From NCBI GenBank assembly GCA_019359615.1, contig JAHHHA010000009.1:120103-184102 (forward strand): a stretch of DNA of 64,000 nucleotides. Direction: 5' to 3'. The translations under genes were made by a program, and so were the position numbers. This stretch comes from Cyanosarcina radialis HA8281-LM2. GTDB lineage: Bacteria; Cyanobacteriota; Cyanobacteriia; Cyanobacteriales; CCAP-1448. Positions 53,307-62,643 of this stretch are shown piece after piece. The notes beneath the pieces are model-generated. The model ran no database searches. It saw only the letters and a program-made list of their open reading frames with translations, and was not told where the DNA came from. Position 1 is the stretch's first letter. Each line of letters opens with the position of its first letter.

Positions 53307-53509
53307 ATCAGACTAAATTTCCCGATCGATGGGATGAAGAACGCGTTAAAGCTGTTATTTTGCATTATGACGAGCAAACAGAAGATGAGGCCGTTGAAGA
53401 AGATGATATGACACTTGCAGATGGAACTCAATCGGTAATTGAGATCCCTAAAGAATTGGTTCCTGCGGTTCGCGAGTTGATTGCTCGATATCAACAAGCC
53501 CATGCCTAA
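53303..53509 (+). CDS. Putative antitoxin partner
   Basis: A 68-residue acidic protein (ILHYDEQTEDEAVEEDDMTL, then QSVIEIPKELVPAVRELIAR). The C-terminal helix is typical of antitoxins that wrap toxins. It overlaps the DUF4258-like gene by ATGA. No DNA-binding motif is clear. Both together look like a toxin-antitoxin pair. Confidence 0.65.
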   Translation: MNQTKFPDRWDEERVKAVILHYDEQTEDEAVEEDDMTLADGTQSVIEIPKELVPAVRELIARYQQAHA

Positions 53510-53572
53510 CAAACGATCGAACGCTGATATTTTCCAAAGGCGATCGCCTATTTTCAATCCGCCCTCTGTGCC

Positions 53573-53869
53573 TTAACTCCAATCTTCTCGATCGTCTTGG
53601 TTATTGCGTTCTCGATAGACTAAACCTCGATCGTGTATCTGGCGAGTTTGCTCGAACAGTTGTTCTTCTGTAAGCTGCCACTGCTGCATAATCTTATCTA
53701 AGTCTGTTTGAATCTCCTTCGCACCTGGAAACCCGCGATAGCGAATTCTCAGGCGTGCCAGTTCTGCCAGATTGTAAGGCGCGTCTGGTTGAGCTTGCAA
53801 TAGTCGATCGACTGCGGCGCGATCGCGTTTTTCTTGCGGGTGTTGTTGTTCTTTTCCGGTTGAAGGCAT
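53573..53869 (-). CDS. DUF3288 conserved cyanobacterial protein
   Basis: A 98-residue protein: KEQQHPQEKRDRAAVDRLLQ, then YNLAELARLRIRYRGFPGAK, then TDLDKIMQQWQLTEEQLFEQ. This is the characteristic sequence of the DUF3288 family found across cyanobacteria. It is soluble and helical, with unknown role. Its minus-strand orientation differs from the toxin-antitoxin genes before it. The adjacent upstream spacer (53880-53900) has a gtgtggagtg tandem repeat. Confidence 0.85.
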   Translation of the reverse strand: MPSTGKEQQHPQEKRDRAAVDRLLQAQPDAPYNLAELARLRIRYRGFPGAKEIQTDLDKIMQQWQLTEEQLFEQTRQIHDRGLVYRERNNQDDREDWS

Positions 53870-53900
53870 AAATGAAGTGTGGAGTGTGGAGTGTGGAGTG

Positions 53901-54710
53901 TTAAGTGCTGAGCAGTGTTACCTCATCGCCTGTTTGGAGAATTTTACCGTCTTCGGATTCGGGAATGCAGGTGTTAACGGTTAGGCGATAAAAACTATCA
54001 AAACGAGATAAATGCGTCCAATCGGGTAAAGTTGCCCGCCGCTGCTGGACAAATTTCTTTTGAAAGTCTTTGTAAACAGCACCATTCAAAGAGCCTCGTG
54101 TGGGAACTACGCACCGCTTGCAGGGATTAATGCCGATAAATTTCACTGCGCCTACCTGAAAATCGATCGCGTCTTTTTCAGTTTCGCCAAACAACCGATC
54201 TTCCCAAAAAGGCGGAACGTCAGTAATTTCTAAGTTGCTTCGGAACCGCCTGCGGATTTCTTCTAACTCGATGCCTGGAAACCAAGAGGCCACAGTTTCT
54301 AGGGTAGCCGTACTCACGATCGTCGGGCCGGAAGCTTTGGTATCGTCAGGAAAGCCAGCGATCGCATTTTGCCGCAATTCCACCGGAAAACCAAAATACT
54401 CGCTCAACCAAAATTCTAGTTTGGTACGTTCTTCAGAGAGATGAAAAGTATGAGTCGGTGCTACATCGTAGGCTTGCAGGCTAACCGTACCAGCAGTTAA
54501 ATCGAAAGTCGATCGCAGTAAATGAACCTTGGAATAGCGTTTACCATTGACAAAGCGCCCCGATTTGTCAAACATTGCCCATTCCCTGTCGTGCTGCAAA
54601 GCACCACTTTTGAGGATAGCAGCACTATCTAGAGTCACGCCATCCATGGATTTGATCGGATAAATAGTTATGTTGGCAAGATGTGGCAAAGACTTACCTA
54701 GCTTTCTCAA
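53901..54710 (-). CDS. MOSC domain protein with MOSC N-terminal beta barrel
   Basis: 269 residues. The N-terminal MOSC_N barrel is visible as LANITIYPIKSMDGVTLDSA and GALQHDREWAMFDKSGRFVN, and the MOSC domain ends in FIGINPCKRCVVPTRGS, with the conserved Cys that ligates molybdenum cofactor in mARC/YcbX proteins. These enzymes reduce N-hydroxylated compounds with Moco. The protein lacks a ferredoxin domain, so it needs an outside electron donor. Cytoplasmic; single gene. Confidence 0.88.
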   Translation of the reverse strand: MRKLGKSLPHLANITIYPIKSMDGVTLDSAAILKSGALQHDREWAMFDKSGRFVNGKRYSKVHLLRSTFDLTAGTVSLQAYDVAPTHTFHLSEERTKLEFWLSEYFGFPVELRQNAIAGFPDDTKASGPTIVSTATLETVASWFPGIELEEIRRRFRSNLEITDVPPFWEDRLFGETEKDAIDFQVGAVKFIGINPCKRCVVPTRGSLNGAVYKDFQKKFVQQRRATLPDWTHLSRFDSFYRLTVNTCIPESEDGKILQTGDEVTLLST

Positions 54711-54813
54711 TAATTATTTGCATCGATCCTACAATGTTTTACCAGAGGCAGATCGCACAGACAAGGGAAACAAGGGAGAATAAAGTTTAGGGTTAGAATT
54801 CGAGGCAGTAAGG

Positions 54814-54969
54814 ATGACGAGCATTACGTTACGTTCTCACGTTGGTACGGATGGGATTTTACGGCTAGATTTACCAGTTGGGTTAGCAGATGCCGAATTA
54901 GAAGTCACAGTTATGAATGATGAATTATGGAATTGCCTAGACGATCGTAGATTTTGGAAAAAACGATAA
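54814..54969 (+). CDS. Small orphan antitoxin-like protein
   Basis: A 51-residue frame: MTSITLRSHVGTDGILRLDL, PVGLADAELEVTVMNDELWN, then CLDDRRFWKKR. The first 30 residues resemble the N-terminal segment of cyanobacterial VapB-like antitoxins that begin with ITLRSHVGxDGIL. The tail is short and unlike it, and no toxin gene follows, so it may be a truncated relic. The ATG has aggatg context with weak ribosome pairing. Confidence 0.5.
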   Translation: MTSITLRSHVGTDGILRLDLPVGLADAELEVTVMNDELWNCLDDRRFWKKR

Positions 54970-55027
54970 ATGCCTATTTTTTAAACATAAATGAACATTA
55001 GTTACCCACAAATATCGCATCTGGTAT

Positions 55028-55265
55028 GGGCGCAATACATTCATTGGTGTCAACTTAAAGCTAGAGCCATTGCTGGGCCTTGAACTTCGATGCCAACCGC
55101 CAGGGGTTCAAAACCCCTGGCTAATAGCCCAAGTCCACTGAAGTGGACTAAATTTACCAGTATTCAGTCCTCTTTAGAGGACTTTAGCTTTGAGGCAGGG
55201 GTTTTCAACCCCTGACGGATGAAGGCTTTGACCGTTAACTTGACACCAATAAATGTATTGCGCCC
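55028..55265. repeat. Complete multi-hairpin palindromic element
   Basis: 238 bases flanked by gggcgcaatacattcattgg / ccaataaatgtattgcgccc inverted ends, with ggtgtcaa...ttgacacc inside. The interior carries four hairpins in order: caggggttcaaaacccctgg, aagtccactgaagtggact, cagtcctctttagaggact and caggggttttcaacccctg. It encodes nothing. It fills most of the 386-base spacer 54970-55355. Copies occur at 63538 (complete) and 43649 (half). Confidence 0.8.
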
Positions 55266-55355
55266 CTACTGTCCGATCGAACGGAAAAATGTTTTTTAAA
55301 AGCATTTATGATTAATTACTGATTTAGGATTTCACCCTTCACGCTTTAAACAAAG

Positions 55356-57098
55356 ATGGCTCACTCACGGCTGAAAAAATTAGCAAATTACCTTCGCCCC
55401 CATTGGCAAAAAGCGGCACTGGGAATTTTGGCACTATTAGTGGTCAATGCGATCGGGGTCTATATTCCTTTACTAATTCGCAATGCGATCGACCAACTGG
55501 AAATTACTTTCAGTTTCGAGCAAATTTGGCAATTGGTAATACTAATTCTGATCCTGAGTTCGATCATGTGGGTAGTGCGGATGGCATCGCGCATCTTAGT
55601 TTTTGGTGTGGGCCGTCAGGTGGAATTCGACCTGAAGCAAAAGATTTTCGAGCATTTGCTTCAGATGGAGCCAGCCTATTTTTATATCAATACCGCTGGC
55701 GATTTAATTAACCGCGCTACTAACGATCTCGATAATATTCGCCGCCTGTTAGGATTTGCCGTTTTGAGTTTGGCGAATACATTATTTGCCTATGTTTTGA
55801 CGCTGCCAGTGATGTTATCGATTAACGTCAGATTGACTTTGCTTTCGCTTTCTGTTTATCCGCTGATGTTAATTATCGTGCAATTGTTCAGCGACAAATT
55901 GCGGAGCGAACAATTGGCAGTACAAGAAGAACTGTCTGGACTGAGCGATTTGATTCAAGAAGATATGAGCGGGATGGCGCTGATTAAAATCTACGCTCAA
56001 GAACAAAACGAACGGCGAGCTTTCCACCAAATGAATCAGCAGTTGTTAACTGCAAACTTGAATTTGGCACAAAGTCGAAACGTGCTATTTCCAATGATTC
56101 AAGGTTTAGCTTATATCAGCTTGTTGGTATTACTGGGATTAGGAGGAAGTGCGATCGCTCGTGGTGAAATTTCTGTCGGTGATTTTGTCGCCCTGATCGT
56201 CTTTTCCGAACGCTTAGTTTTTCCCACTGCCTTGTTAGGATTTACCATTACTACTTACCAGCGGGGAGAAGTCAGCGTCGATCGCATCGAAGCCATCTTG
56301 GCATCCGAACCTAAAATTAAAGATACTCCAAGCTCGATCGCCTTATCCTCTCCTATTAAAGGCGAATTGAAGGCAGAAAATCTTACTTATACCTATCCTG
56401 GGGCTAAGATCCCAGCCTTGGATAATATTAGTTTTGACATTGCCTCTGGCGAAACAGTCGCGATCGTCGGGTCGATCGGTTCGGGGAAATCTACTCTAGC
56501 GAATGCTTTGCCTCATTTGCTAGATATTGCTCCTTCTAGCTTATTTTTAGATGGTTTCGATCTGAGCCAAATTAAATTAGCCGACTTACGAACAGCGATC
56601 GCTTACGTCCCTCAAGATAGCTTTCTTTTTAGCACCTCGATTAAAAATAACATTCGCTACGGCGACCCAATCAGCGAGCAGTCGAAGATCGAACGGGTAG
56701 CTAAGGAAGCACAAATTCACGCCGAAATTCTCAACTTTCCCCAGCAATATGAAACTATTGTGGGAGAACGAGGCATTACCCTGTCTGGCGGTCAAAGACA
56801 GCGAACGGCTTTAGCTAGAGCCTTGCTGGTCGATGCGCCAGTGTTGATCTTAGACGATGCCCTCTCCAGCGTCGATAACCAAACTGCCACCGATATTTTG
56901 AAAAATTTATCGACAGGGGTGCAGCAAAAAACCGTGATTTTCATTTCTCACCAACTATCAGCAGCAGCCATGTGCGATCGCATTTTCGTGATGGACAAAG
57001 GCCAAATCGTCCAAACTGGCACCCACGCCGAATTAGTCCAACAACCGGGTTTATATCAATCTCTGTGGCACCAACACCAACTAGAAGAATCGCTCTAG
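55356..57098 (+). CDS. ABC exporter-type half-transporter
   Basis: 580 residues. The membrane domain, with six helices, covers residues 15-300. The nucleotide-binding domain follows with Walker A VGSIGSGKSTLANALP, signature LSGGQRQRTALARA and Walker B VLILDDALSSVD, then the H-loop IFISHQLS. It is full-length for a homodimeric multidrug/lipid-type exporter in the inner membrane. The substrate cannot be told. The DUF29 gene follows after 108 bases on the same strand without obvious link. Confidence 0.92.
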   Translation: MAHSRLKKLANYLRPHWQKAALGILALLVVNAIGVYIPLLIRNAIDQLEITFSFEQIWQLVILILILSSIMWVVRMASRILVFGVGRQVEFDLKQKIFEHLLQMEPAYFYINTAGDLINRATNDLDNIRRLLGFAVLSLANTLFAYVLTLPVMLSINVRLTLLSLSVYPLMLIIVQLFSDKLRSEQLAVQEELSGLSDLIQEDMSGMALIKIYAQEQNERRAFHQMNQQLLTANLNLAQSRNVLFPMIQGLAYISLLVLLGLGGSAIARGEISVGDFVALIVFSERLVFPTALLGFTITTYQRGEVSVDRIEAILASEPKIKDTPSSIALSSPIKGELKAENLTYTYPGAKIPALDNISFDIASGETVAIVGSIGSGKSTLANALPHLLDIAPSSLFLDGFDLSQIKLADLRTAIAYVPQDSFLFSTSIKNNIRYGDPISEQSKIERVAKEAQIHAEILNFPQQYETIVGERGITLSGGQRQRTALARALLVDAPVLILDDALSSVDNQTATDILKNLSTGVQQKTVIFISHQLSAAAMCDRIFVMDKGQIVQTGTHAELVQQPGLYQSLWHQHQLEESL

Positions 57099-57206
57099 GT
57101 TAATAAGTCATTTTCCTTAGACCTGCTCGATAAATTGGCTGATGAGTCGATCGCTCGGCGAATTCAATCAGTTTACTCACAATAAAAAAATAACTCCAGA
57201 TTGGCA

Positions 57207-57704
57207 ATGCAATCATCTCAAACCGAACAACACCCAGAAATAGATCGGCAAAGTCTATATCAAACCGACTTCTATGCTTGGACGCAGGAACAAGCCAAAC
57301 TTCTTACACAACAACAGTGGCAGAAAATTGACTTGCCTAATTTAATCGAGGAAATTGAGTCATTGGGAAAACAACAACGCGCAGAATTGAGAAATCGCTT
57401 AAGCGTTTTAATCGGACATTTACTCAAATGGGAATACCAAGTAGAAAAAAGAAGTCGCAGTTGGTTAAATACAATTCGGATTCAAAGAATTGATACGATA
57501 GATTTACTCCAAGAAAATCCCAGCCTCAAACCTTACTTACAAGAAGCTATTGAGAGAATTTATGTTAAAGGAGTAGCGTTAGCTGCGGGCGAAACTAACT
57601 TACCTATAAAAACCTTTCCCGAAAATTGTTCGTATAGCTTAGAGGAAATTTTGAGCGAACGCTTTTTTCCTGGCGAACCTGCTAGCGAGGATCTAATGGA
57701 ATAA
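57207..57704 (+). CDS. DUF29 family protein
   Basis: About 165 residues from ATG 57207; a TTG two codons earlier is less likely. It has the DUF29 pattern: SLYQTDFYAWTQEQAKLL, LPNLIEEIESLGKQQRAELR, NRLSVLIGHLLKWEYQVEKR and a C-terminal SLEEILSERFFPGE. DUF29 proteins are numerous in cyanobacterial genomes, have helical folds and no known function. It lies between the ABC exporter and the NTPase/WD40 gene. Confidence 0.88.
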   Translation: MQSSQTEQHPEIDRQSLYQTDFYAWTQEQAKLLTQQQWQKIDLPNLIEEIESLGKQQRAELRNRLSVLIGHLLKWEYQVEKRSRSWLNTIRIQRIDTIDLLQENPSLKPYLQEAIERIYVKGVALAAGETNLPIKTFPENCSYSLEEILSERFFPGEPASEDLME

Positions 57705-57780
57705 AACACTTCAATTCCCACCTTTGTGAACTTTGTCCCTTTGTAGTTCGTAACATAGAAAGCATGAGACGCAACAGTTA

Positions 57781-60700
57781 GTGCTTATGACTGCTGAGGA
57801 TGCCTTAGCGATACTCGATACTCTGCTGCCAGAGCAGAAACTTAAAGATCTCCAAGTGCAGGTATTCCGTTACTCTTGGCAAGGGTGGACTTATTCTCAG
57901 ATCGCCGATCGAGTAGGCTATAACACCAGTCATGTCCGTGATGTCGGCAGCGAGCTATGGCAGCATCTCAGCCAAGTTCTGGGAGAAAGAGTAACGAAGA
58001 AAAACATTCAAGCTGTATTGCGACGGGTAGCACTGCCCGATCGAGATCTAGTCGATCGCATTCCCACCGCTACCACCACCCCGCAGCAACATTGGGGAGA
58101 AGCGATCGATGTCTCCAACTTCTACGGCCGAGATCGGGAACTGACGTTGCTGCAACAATGGATAGTTCGAGACGATTGCCGCCTAGTAGCTCTTCTGGGG
58201 ATGGGAGGAATCGGCAAAACCTCCCTGGCAGCCAAGCTATTAGAACAACTCGCAGGTAGGTTTGAATGCTTCATTTGGCAATCTCTACGCAATGCCCCAC
58301 CTTTGAAGGAAGTTCTAGGAACCACGATCCAAACACTCGATCGCCAGCAGGAAATCGAACTACCCGAAACCCTTGACGCTCAAATATCTCAATTACTCAA
58401 GTATCTGCATTCTTCCCGCTGTTTGCTAGTCCTAGATAATTTTGATGCCGTTTTCAGCAGTCGCAATTCGATCGGGCAATATCGAGAGGGTTATGAAGGC
58501 TACGGCGAACTTTTGCGACGAGCCGGAACCGAACGCCACTCTAGCTGCTTGTTATTGACCAGTCGGGAAAAGCCTAAAACCCTCATTCCAATTGAAGGAG
58601 AGATCCTTCCGGTACGATCGCTCTCATTAGGCGGGTTGAGCGTGCCGGCGGCTAAAGCTGTTTTGCAAGCTGGAGGATGTGCGGCGGAATCGGAGTCTCA
58701 GTGGAGTCGGTTGACGGAACTTTATGCTGGCAATCCTCTAGCCCTCAAAATCGTTTCTACCACCGTGCGAGACTTATTCGATCGCCGGATAGCTGAATTT
58801 CTAACTCAAGGAGCGATCGCTTTTGGGGAAATTGAAACCCTGCTCGCCGAGCAGTTCCAACGCCTCTCCCAGCTAGAGCAGCAGGTGATGTATTGGCTGG
58901 CGATCGATCGCGAGTGGGTATCTGTAACTCAATTGCAGGAAGACTTTTTTCCCAGTCCGCCACCGTCCAAGCTGTTAGAAGCCTTGCAATCTTTGGGGGG
59001 TCGATCGTTATTGGAAAAGAGTGCCGGATTGTTTACTTTGCAGCCAGCAGTAATGGAATACGTGACCGCTCGGTTAATCGATCGAATAGCTGAGGAAGTT
59101 GAAACTCAGGAGCTATATCTGTTTCTCAGCCATCCCTTAATTCAGGCTCAGGCTAAAGATTACCTCCGAGAAAGTCAAATTCGCACGATTTTGATTCCCG
59201 TCATCGATCGACTCTGCCAGCAGTTGGGCGGTAAAAAAAATGTCGAAGAGCAACTTCAAGACATCCTCAATAAATACCGGATGGAATACTTTACCTCGAT
59301 CGGCTATGGAGGTGGCAACCTGCTCAACTTGTGGCATCAAATGTCAGTCGATTTGAGCGGCTGTGACTTTTCGGGCTTGAGTATCTGGCAAGCCTATTTG
59401 GTAGATGCCAACTTCCATCGCGTCAACTTCGAGCGGGCCGAATTCTCGAAATCGGTTTTCAAACAAACCTTTGGTGGCATCTTCTCCCTGGCCTTCAGCC
59501 GAGACGGCAAACTAGTCGCCGCTGGAGATTCTCTCGGTCAGGTACGTCTCTGGCGAGTTTCAGACGGTCAACCCCTCTGGAGTGCAGTCGGACACGCTCA
59601 ATGGGTGCGAGCCGTGGCTTTCAGCCCCGACGGGGAAACCTTGGCTAGCGGCAGCGCCGATGGCAACGGCATCATCAAACTGTGGGACGTGCAGACGGGG
59701 CAACTGCGGCAAACTCTCCAGGGACATCAGGGTGCGGTGAGAGCGATCGATTTTAGTCCCGACGGCCAAACCATCGCCAGTGGTGGACTCGATCGCACCA
59801 TCAAACTATGGGATGCCTGCACCGGGCAACTGCGGCAAACTTGGCAGGGTCATACAAATATGGTCAAGTCTGTGGCTTTTAGTCCCGACGGTCAAACCAT
59901 CGCCAGCGGCAGTTTCGATCGCACCATCAAGCTGTGGGATGTCTCTACAGCCAAGGTCATCAATACCATACCAGCGCACGATAACGTAGTGCTGATGGTG
60001 GCATGGAGTCCCGATGGTGCCACCATTGCCAGTTCTGGTGGAGATCCCACCATTAAACTTTGGGATGTCTCCACGGGGCAACTTATAAGAACTTTTAAGG
60101 GTCACACCCATTGGGTATGCGCCCTGCAATTCAGCCCTGACGGTCGAACCCTGGTCAGCGGTAGCGACGATCGCACCGTCAGGCTGTGGGATGCCAACAG
60201 CGGTGAATTGTTGAGAAGCTGGACGGCTCATCGCTACTGGGTGATGACAGTAGCCTTTAATGCCGACGGCACGACGATCGCCAGCGGCAGCCAAGACCAA
60301 GCCATCAAGTTTTGGGACGCACGCACCGGAAAATTGCTCGACAGTTTGCACGGATATAACAATTCGGTTCTAGGAGTGGCGTGGAGTCCCGACGGGCAAA
60401 TGCTAGCTAGCAGCAGTGCCGATTGCACCGCTAGTCTCTGGGATGCCAACACTGGAGAACGCTGGCAAGAGTTATCGGGCCATACGCACTGGGTATGGAC
60501 TATAGCCTTTAGTCCCGATGGTAAGCTCATAGCTACTGGCAGCGACGATGGCACGGCCAAACTGTGGGCGGCTGATACTGGCTCTCTAGTACGGACGTTT
60601 GAGGGGAATACTCACTGGGCGTTGGCGATCGCTTTTAGTCCCGATAGTACGATACTGGCGACTGGCAGCATCGACCAAGGCGTGTGGCTGTGGGATGTGG

Positions 60701-61389
60701 CTACCGGACAACTATTGCAAAGGTTGTCGGGGCATACCAATTTGGTTTGGTCGGTAGATTTTAGCCCTAACGGTCAACTCCTCGCTAGTAGCGGCGACGA
60801 TCGCACCGTCAAGCTGTGGGATGTAAGCACTCAGCAAGCAGTCAAGACCTTGGTGCATCCCCACTCGGTATTTGCAGTCAAATTTAGCACCGATGGGAGA
60901 GCGATCGTTACGGGGAGTGCAGATGGCCTCGTTAGAGTTTGGCAACTTCGCACTGGGGAAGTATTGAAAACGTTAGCAGGACACACCAATCAAGTCTTAT
61001 CAGTTACTCCTAGCTCTGATGGTAAGCTGCTCGCCAGCGGCAGTGGCGATCGCACCGTGAAGTTATGGAATTTACATACGGGTCAACTGCTCCAAACCCT
61101 TGCCGGACATCACCATTGGGTTCACTCAGTTGCCTTTAGCCCTCATTCCCCTCTCCCAGAATTGGGAGAGGGGTTAGGGGTGAGGGCAATCTTGGCCAGC
61201 GGTAGTGGCGACGGGACAATTAAGCTGTGGAACGTCAAGACGGGAGAGTGCATCAACACCTTAAAAATACCCAGACCTTATGAAGGCATGAATATCGCTG
61301 GCGCAACTGGATTGACGGAAGCACAAAAGACAGCCCTTAAAGTATTGGGAGCGATCGAAGTTAGGGGTTCTGCTTCTCGATCGATTTAG
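57781..61389 (+). CDS. STAND NTPase (NB-ARC) with 14 WD40 repeats
   Basis: 1,202 residues; GTG 57781 or ATG 57787 as start. An N-terminal helix-turn-helix-like domain (about 1-90) contains [20 protein letters not shown]. The NB-ARC-type ATPase follows, with Walker [19 protein letters not shown] near residue 140 and Walker [10 protein letters not shown]. After about residue 590 come 14 WD40 units, each with a DGxxIASGSxDxTIKLWD pattern; 14 blades suit two seven-bladed propellers. Such proteins sense a ligand through the propellers and oligomerise on ATP binding, in signalling or in phage defence. No enzymatic effector is visible, so the output is unknown. One blade carries a repeat insertion at 61139. 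Confidence 0.92.
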   Translation: MLMTAEDALAILDTLLPEQKLKDLQVQVFRYSWQGWTYSQIADRVGYNTSHVRDVGSELWQHLSQVLGERVTKKNIQAVLRRVALPDRDLVDRIPTATTTPQQHWGEAIDVSNFYGRDRELTLLQQWIVRDDCRLVALLGMGGIGKTSLAAKLLEQLAGRFECFIWQSLRNAPPLKEVLGTTIQTLDRQQEIELPETLDAQISQLLKYLHSSRCLLVLDNFDAVFSSRNSIGQYREGYEGYGELLRRAGTERHSSCLLLTSREKPKTLIPIEGEILPVRSLSLGGLSVPAAKAVLQAGGCAAESESQWSRLTELYAGNPLALKIVSTTVRDLFDRRIAEFLTQGAIAFGEIETLLAEQFQRLSQLEQQVMYWLAIDREWVSVTQLQEDFFPSPPPSKLLEALQSLGGRSLLEKSAGLFTLQPAVMEYVTARLIDRIAEEVETQELYLFLSHPLIQAQAKDYLRESQIRTILIPVIDRLCQQLGGKKNVEEQLQDILNKYRMEYFTSIGYGGGNLLNLWHQMSVDLSGCDFSGLSIWQAYLVDANFHRVNFERAEFSKSVFKQTFGGIFSLAFSRDGKLVAAGDSLGQVRLWRVSDGQPLWSAVGHAQWVRAVAFSPDGETLASGSADGNGIIKLWDVQTGQLRQTLQGHQGAVRAIDFSPDGQTIASGGLDRTIKLWDACTGQLRQTWQGHTNMVKSVAFSPDGQTIASGSFDRTIKLWDVSTAKVINTIPAHDNVVLMVAWSPDGATIASSGGDPTIKLWDVSTGQLIRTFKGHTHWVCALQFSPDGRTLVSGSDDRTVRLWDANSGELLRSWTAHRYWVMTVAFNADGTTIASGSQDQAIKFWDARTGKLLDSLHGYNNSVLGVAWSPDGQMLASSSADCTASLWDANTGERWQELSGHTHWVWTIAFSPDGKLIATGSDDGTAKLWAADTGSLVRTFEGNTHWALAIAFSPDSTILATGSIDQGVWLWDVATGQLLQRLSGHTNLVWSVDFSPNGQLLASSGDDRTVKLWDVSTQQAVKTLVHPHSVFAVKFSTDGRAIVTGSADGLVRVWQLRTGEVLKTLAGHTNQVLSVTPSSDGKLLASGSGDRTVKLWNLHTGQLLQTLAGHHHWVHSVAFSPHSPLPELGEGLGVRAILASGSGDGTIKLWNVKTGECINTLKIPRPYEGMNIAGATGLTEAQKTALKVLGAIEVRGSASRSI
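61139..61192. repeat. In-frame palindromic repeat inside a WD40 blade
   Basis: The element ccctcattcccctctcccag / aattgggagaggggttaggg is translated as [17 protein letters not shown] between VHSVAFSP and ILASGSGDG. In the sister blades these two motifs are joined directly by DGxx. The frame is kept and the blade gains about 15 residues, presumably as a loop. Confidence 0.8.
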
Positions 61390-61463
61390 GTTTAACGTGC
61401 TTTCTTAAGGTTGTTATTCTATAGGCAGGCGATCGCACAAATGTCTTTCTGCTTTTGCCACGG

Positions 61464-61763
61464 TCAATCTTCGTCTAGGTGGGCCTCTACGTCCATGCGG
61501 TCATGGAGAATGCGAACGATTTCTATCCCTTCTTCGGTTATGCGGTAAAAGATTAAGTGCCTGCCCATATGGTATTTGCGATATCCAGGGCGAATGTCAT
61601 CGCAGGCGCGTCCTCGCTCCGGTTCCTCCGCTAAGAGATGAAAACAAGCATCAAGCCGTGAAAGGTAAACGTTCCTTTGCTCGCGGCCCCAAGTTTTCTG
61701 GGTATAGCGACCGATGGAGCGCAAATCTGATAAAGCCAGGTCAGTAAGGTAGAAAATCTCCAT
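61464..61763 (-). CDS. parE: ParE/RelE-type toxin
   Basis: A 99-residue protein of ParE fold: YLTDLALSDLRSIGRYTQKT, WGREQRNVYLSRLDACFHLL, RACDDIRPGYRKYHMGRHLI, FYRITEEGIEIVRILHDRMD. Members inhibit gyrase or cleave mRNA. The preceding gene, in transcription order, is the ParD-like antitoxin that ends at the same base (61763), which supports the pair. Transcription is opposite to the WD40 gene. Confidence 0.9.
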   Translation of the reverse strand: MEIFYLTDLALSDLRSIGRYTQKTWGREQRNVYLSRLDACFHLLAEEPERGRACDDIRPGYRKYHMGRHLIFYRITEEGIEIVRILHDRMDVEAHLDED

Positions 61764-62005
61764 CAGAGCGTCTCTTCCAGATCGAGTTCTTGCAGCAATC
61801 CCTGCAAGGAATACTCTGCCTTCCCGCTGTTTTCGCCTTCCTCTAATGCCCGCCGCAGCGCCGTCAGTTTCATTTCCCGTTCTTCCAGCAAACGCAATCC
61901 GGCGCGGATGGCTTCGCTGGCGCTGGCAAAACGCCCGCTGTCAACCTGTCTGGCAATAAACGACTCGAAATGCTCTCCCAGCGTCACGCTTGTATTTTTT
62001 TGCAT
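61763..62005 (-). CDS. parD: ParD-type antitoxin
   Basis: An 80-residue protein with an N-terminal ribbon-helix-helix: NTSVTLGEHFESFIARQVDS, GRFASASEAIRAGLRLLEER, then an acidic toxin-binding tail (QELDLEETL). It binds the operator of its own operon and neutralises ParE. The stop codon overlaps the ParE start. A possible operator lies in the tatataccaacatatattat region upstream. Confidence 0.9.
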   Translation of the reverse strand: MQKNTSVTLGEHFESFIARQVDSGRFASASEAIRAGLRLLEEREMKLTALRRALEEGENSGKAEYSLQGLLQELDLEETL

Positions 62006-62268
62006 ATACCCTCTACCACCGCTGATATACCAACATATATTATCTTATGGTATAAACCCCGCAGTGGCAAAGAGTGACATGATTTTCTCCGATCGTTGTT
62101 AGATTTTGTCATGAAAATGCGTGCGATCGAAGCAATCCGCTAATTCTTTTTTTAACTAACAACTTAGAGCGGGTATCCTACCCTTTTGTGTAGTCTTTTC
62201 GTTCGCGTAGCGTGTTGCTTCAGCAACGTACCGCCGATCGATTTCAGTTTTTCAGATCCACAAAAAAA

Positions 62269-62604
62269 GCGATCGCTCTCTTATCTAATTAAAGAAAGAC
62301 AGGCGATCGCTAATAATGAACCAAAGCAATTAAAGATGAACAAATCATTTATCTTCTCTTTTATTGTAAGCGATAAATAAGAAAATGTGTTATATATTTC
62401 GGTTTTTTTATTGAAGATCGCTCTGCAAATATATCAAAAAAATAATGCGATCGCTATGAATTTTTTCTCGCTCAAATCGACACAAAAAAAGCGATCGCTT
62501 TCTTATCTAATTAAAGAAAGATAGGCGATCGCAAATTCTCAACCAAACCGATCGGTAGAGGGGCGATCGCTCTCTTGTCTAATTAAAGAAAGAAAGGCGA
62601 TCGC
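62269..62604. repeat. Three copies of a 42-base HIP1-bounded hairpin unit
   Basis: Copies at 62269-62310, 62491-62532 and 62563-62604. Each begins and ends with gcgatcgc and holds a ctttctt-type arm, the loop atctaatt and an aaagaaag arm. The last two are 72 bases apart and share a downstream aaccaaaccgatcg segment. The surrounding 638-base spacer (62006-62643) is A/T-rich with no gene. Confidence 0.8.
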
Positions 62605-62643
62605 TAATTCTTAACTAAACCAATCGATCGAGGAGCGAATGAT

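Noticed and set aside
59560..60945. Several minus-strand open frames opposite the WD40 gene
   Set aside because: They repeat with the WD40 period and are shadows of that gene.
62269..62604. Regularly repeated units considered as a CRISPR array
   Set aside because: Only three units, uneven spacing (222 and 72 bases), similar flanks rather than unique spacers and no cas genes nearby.
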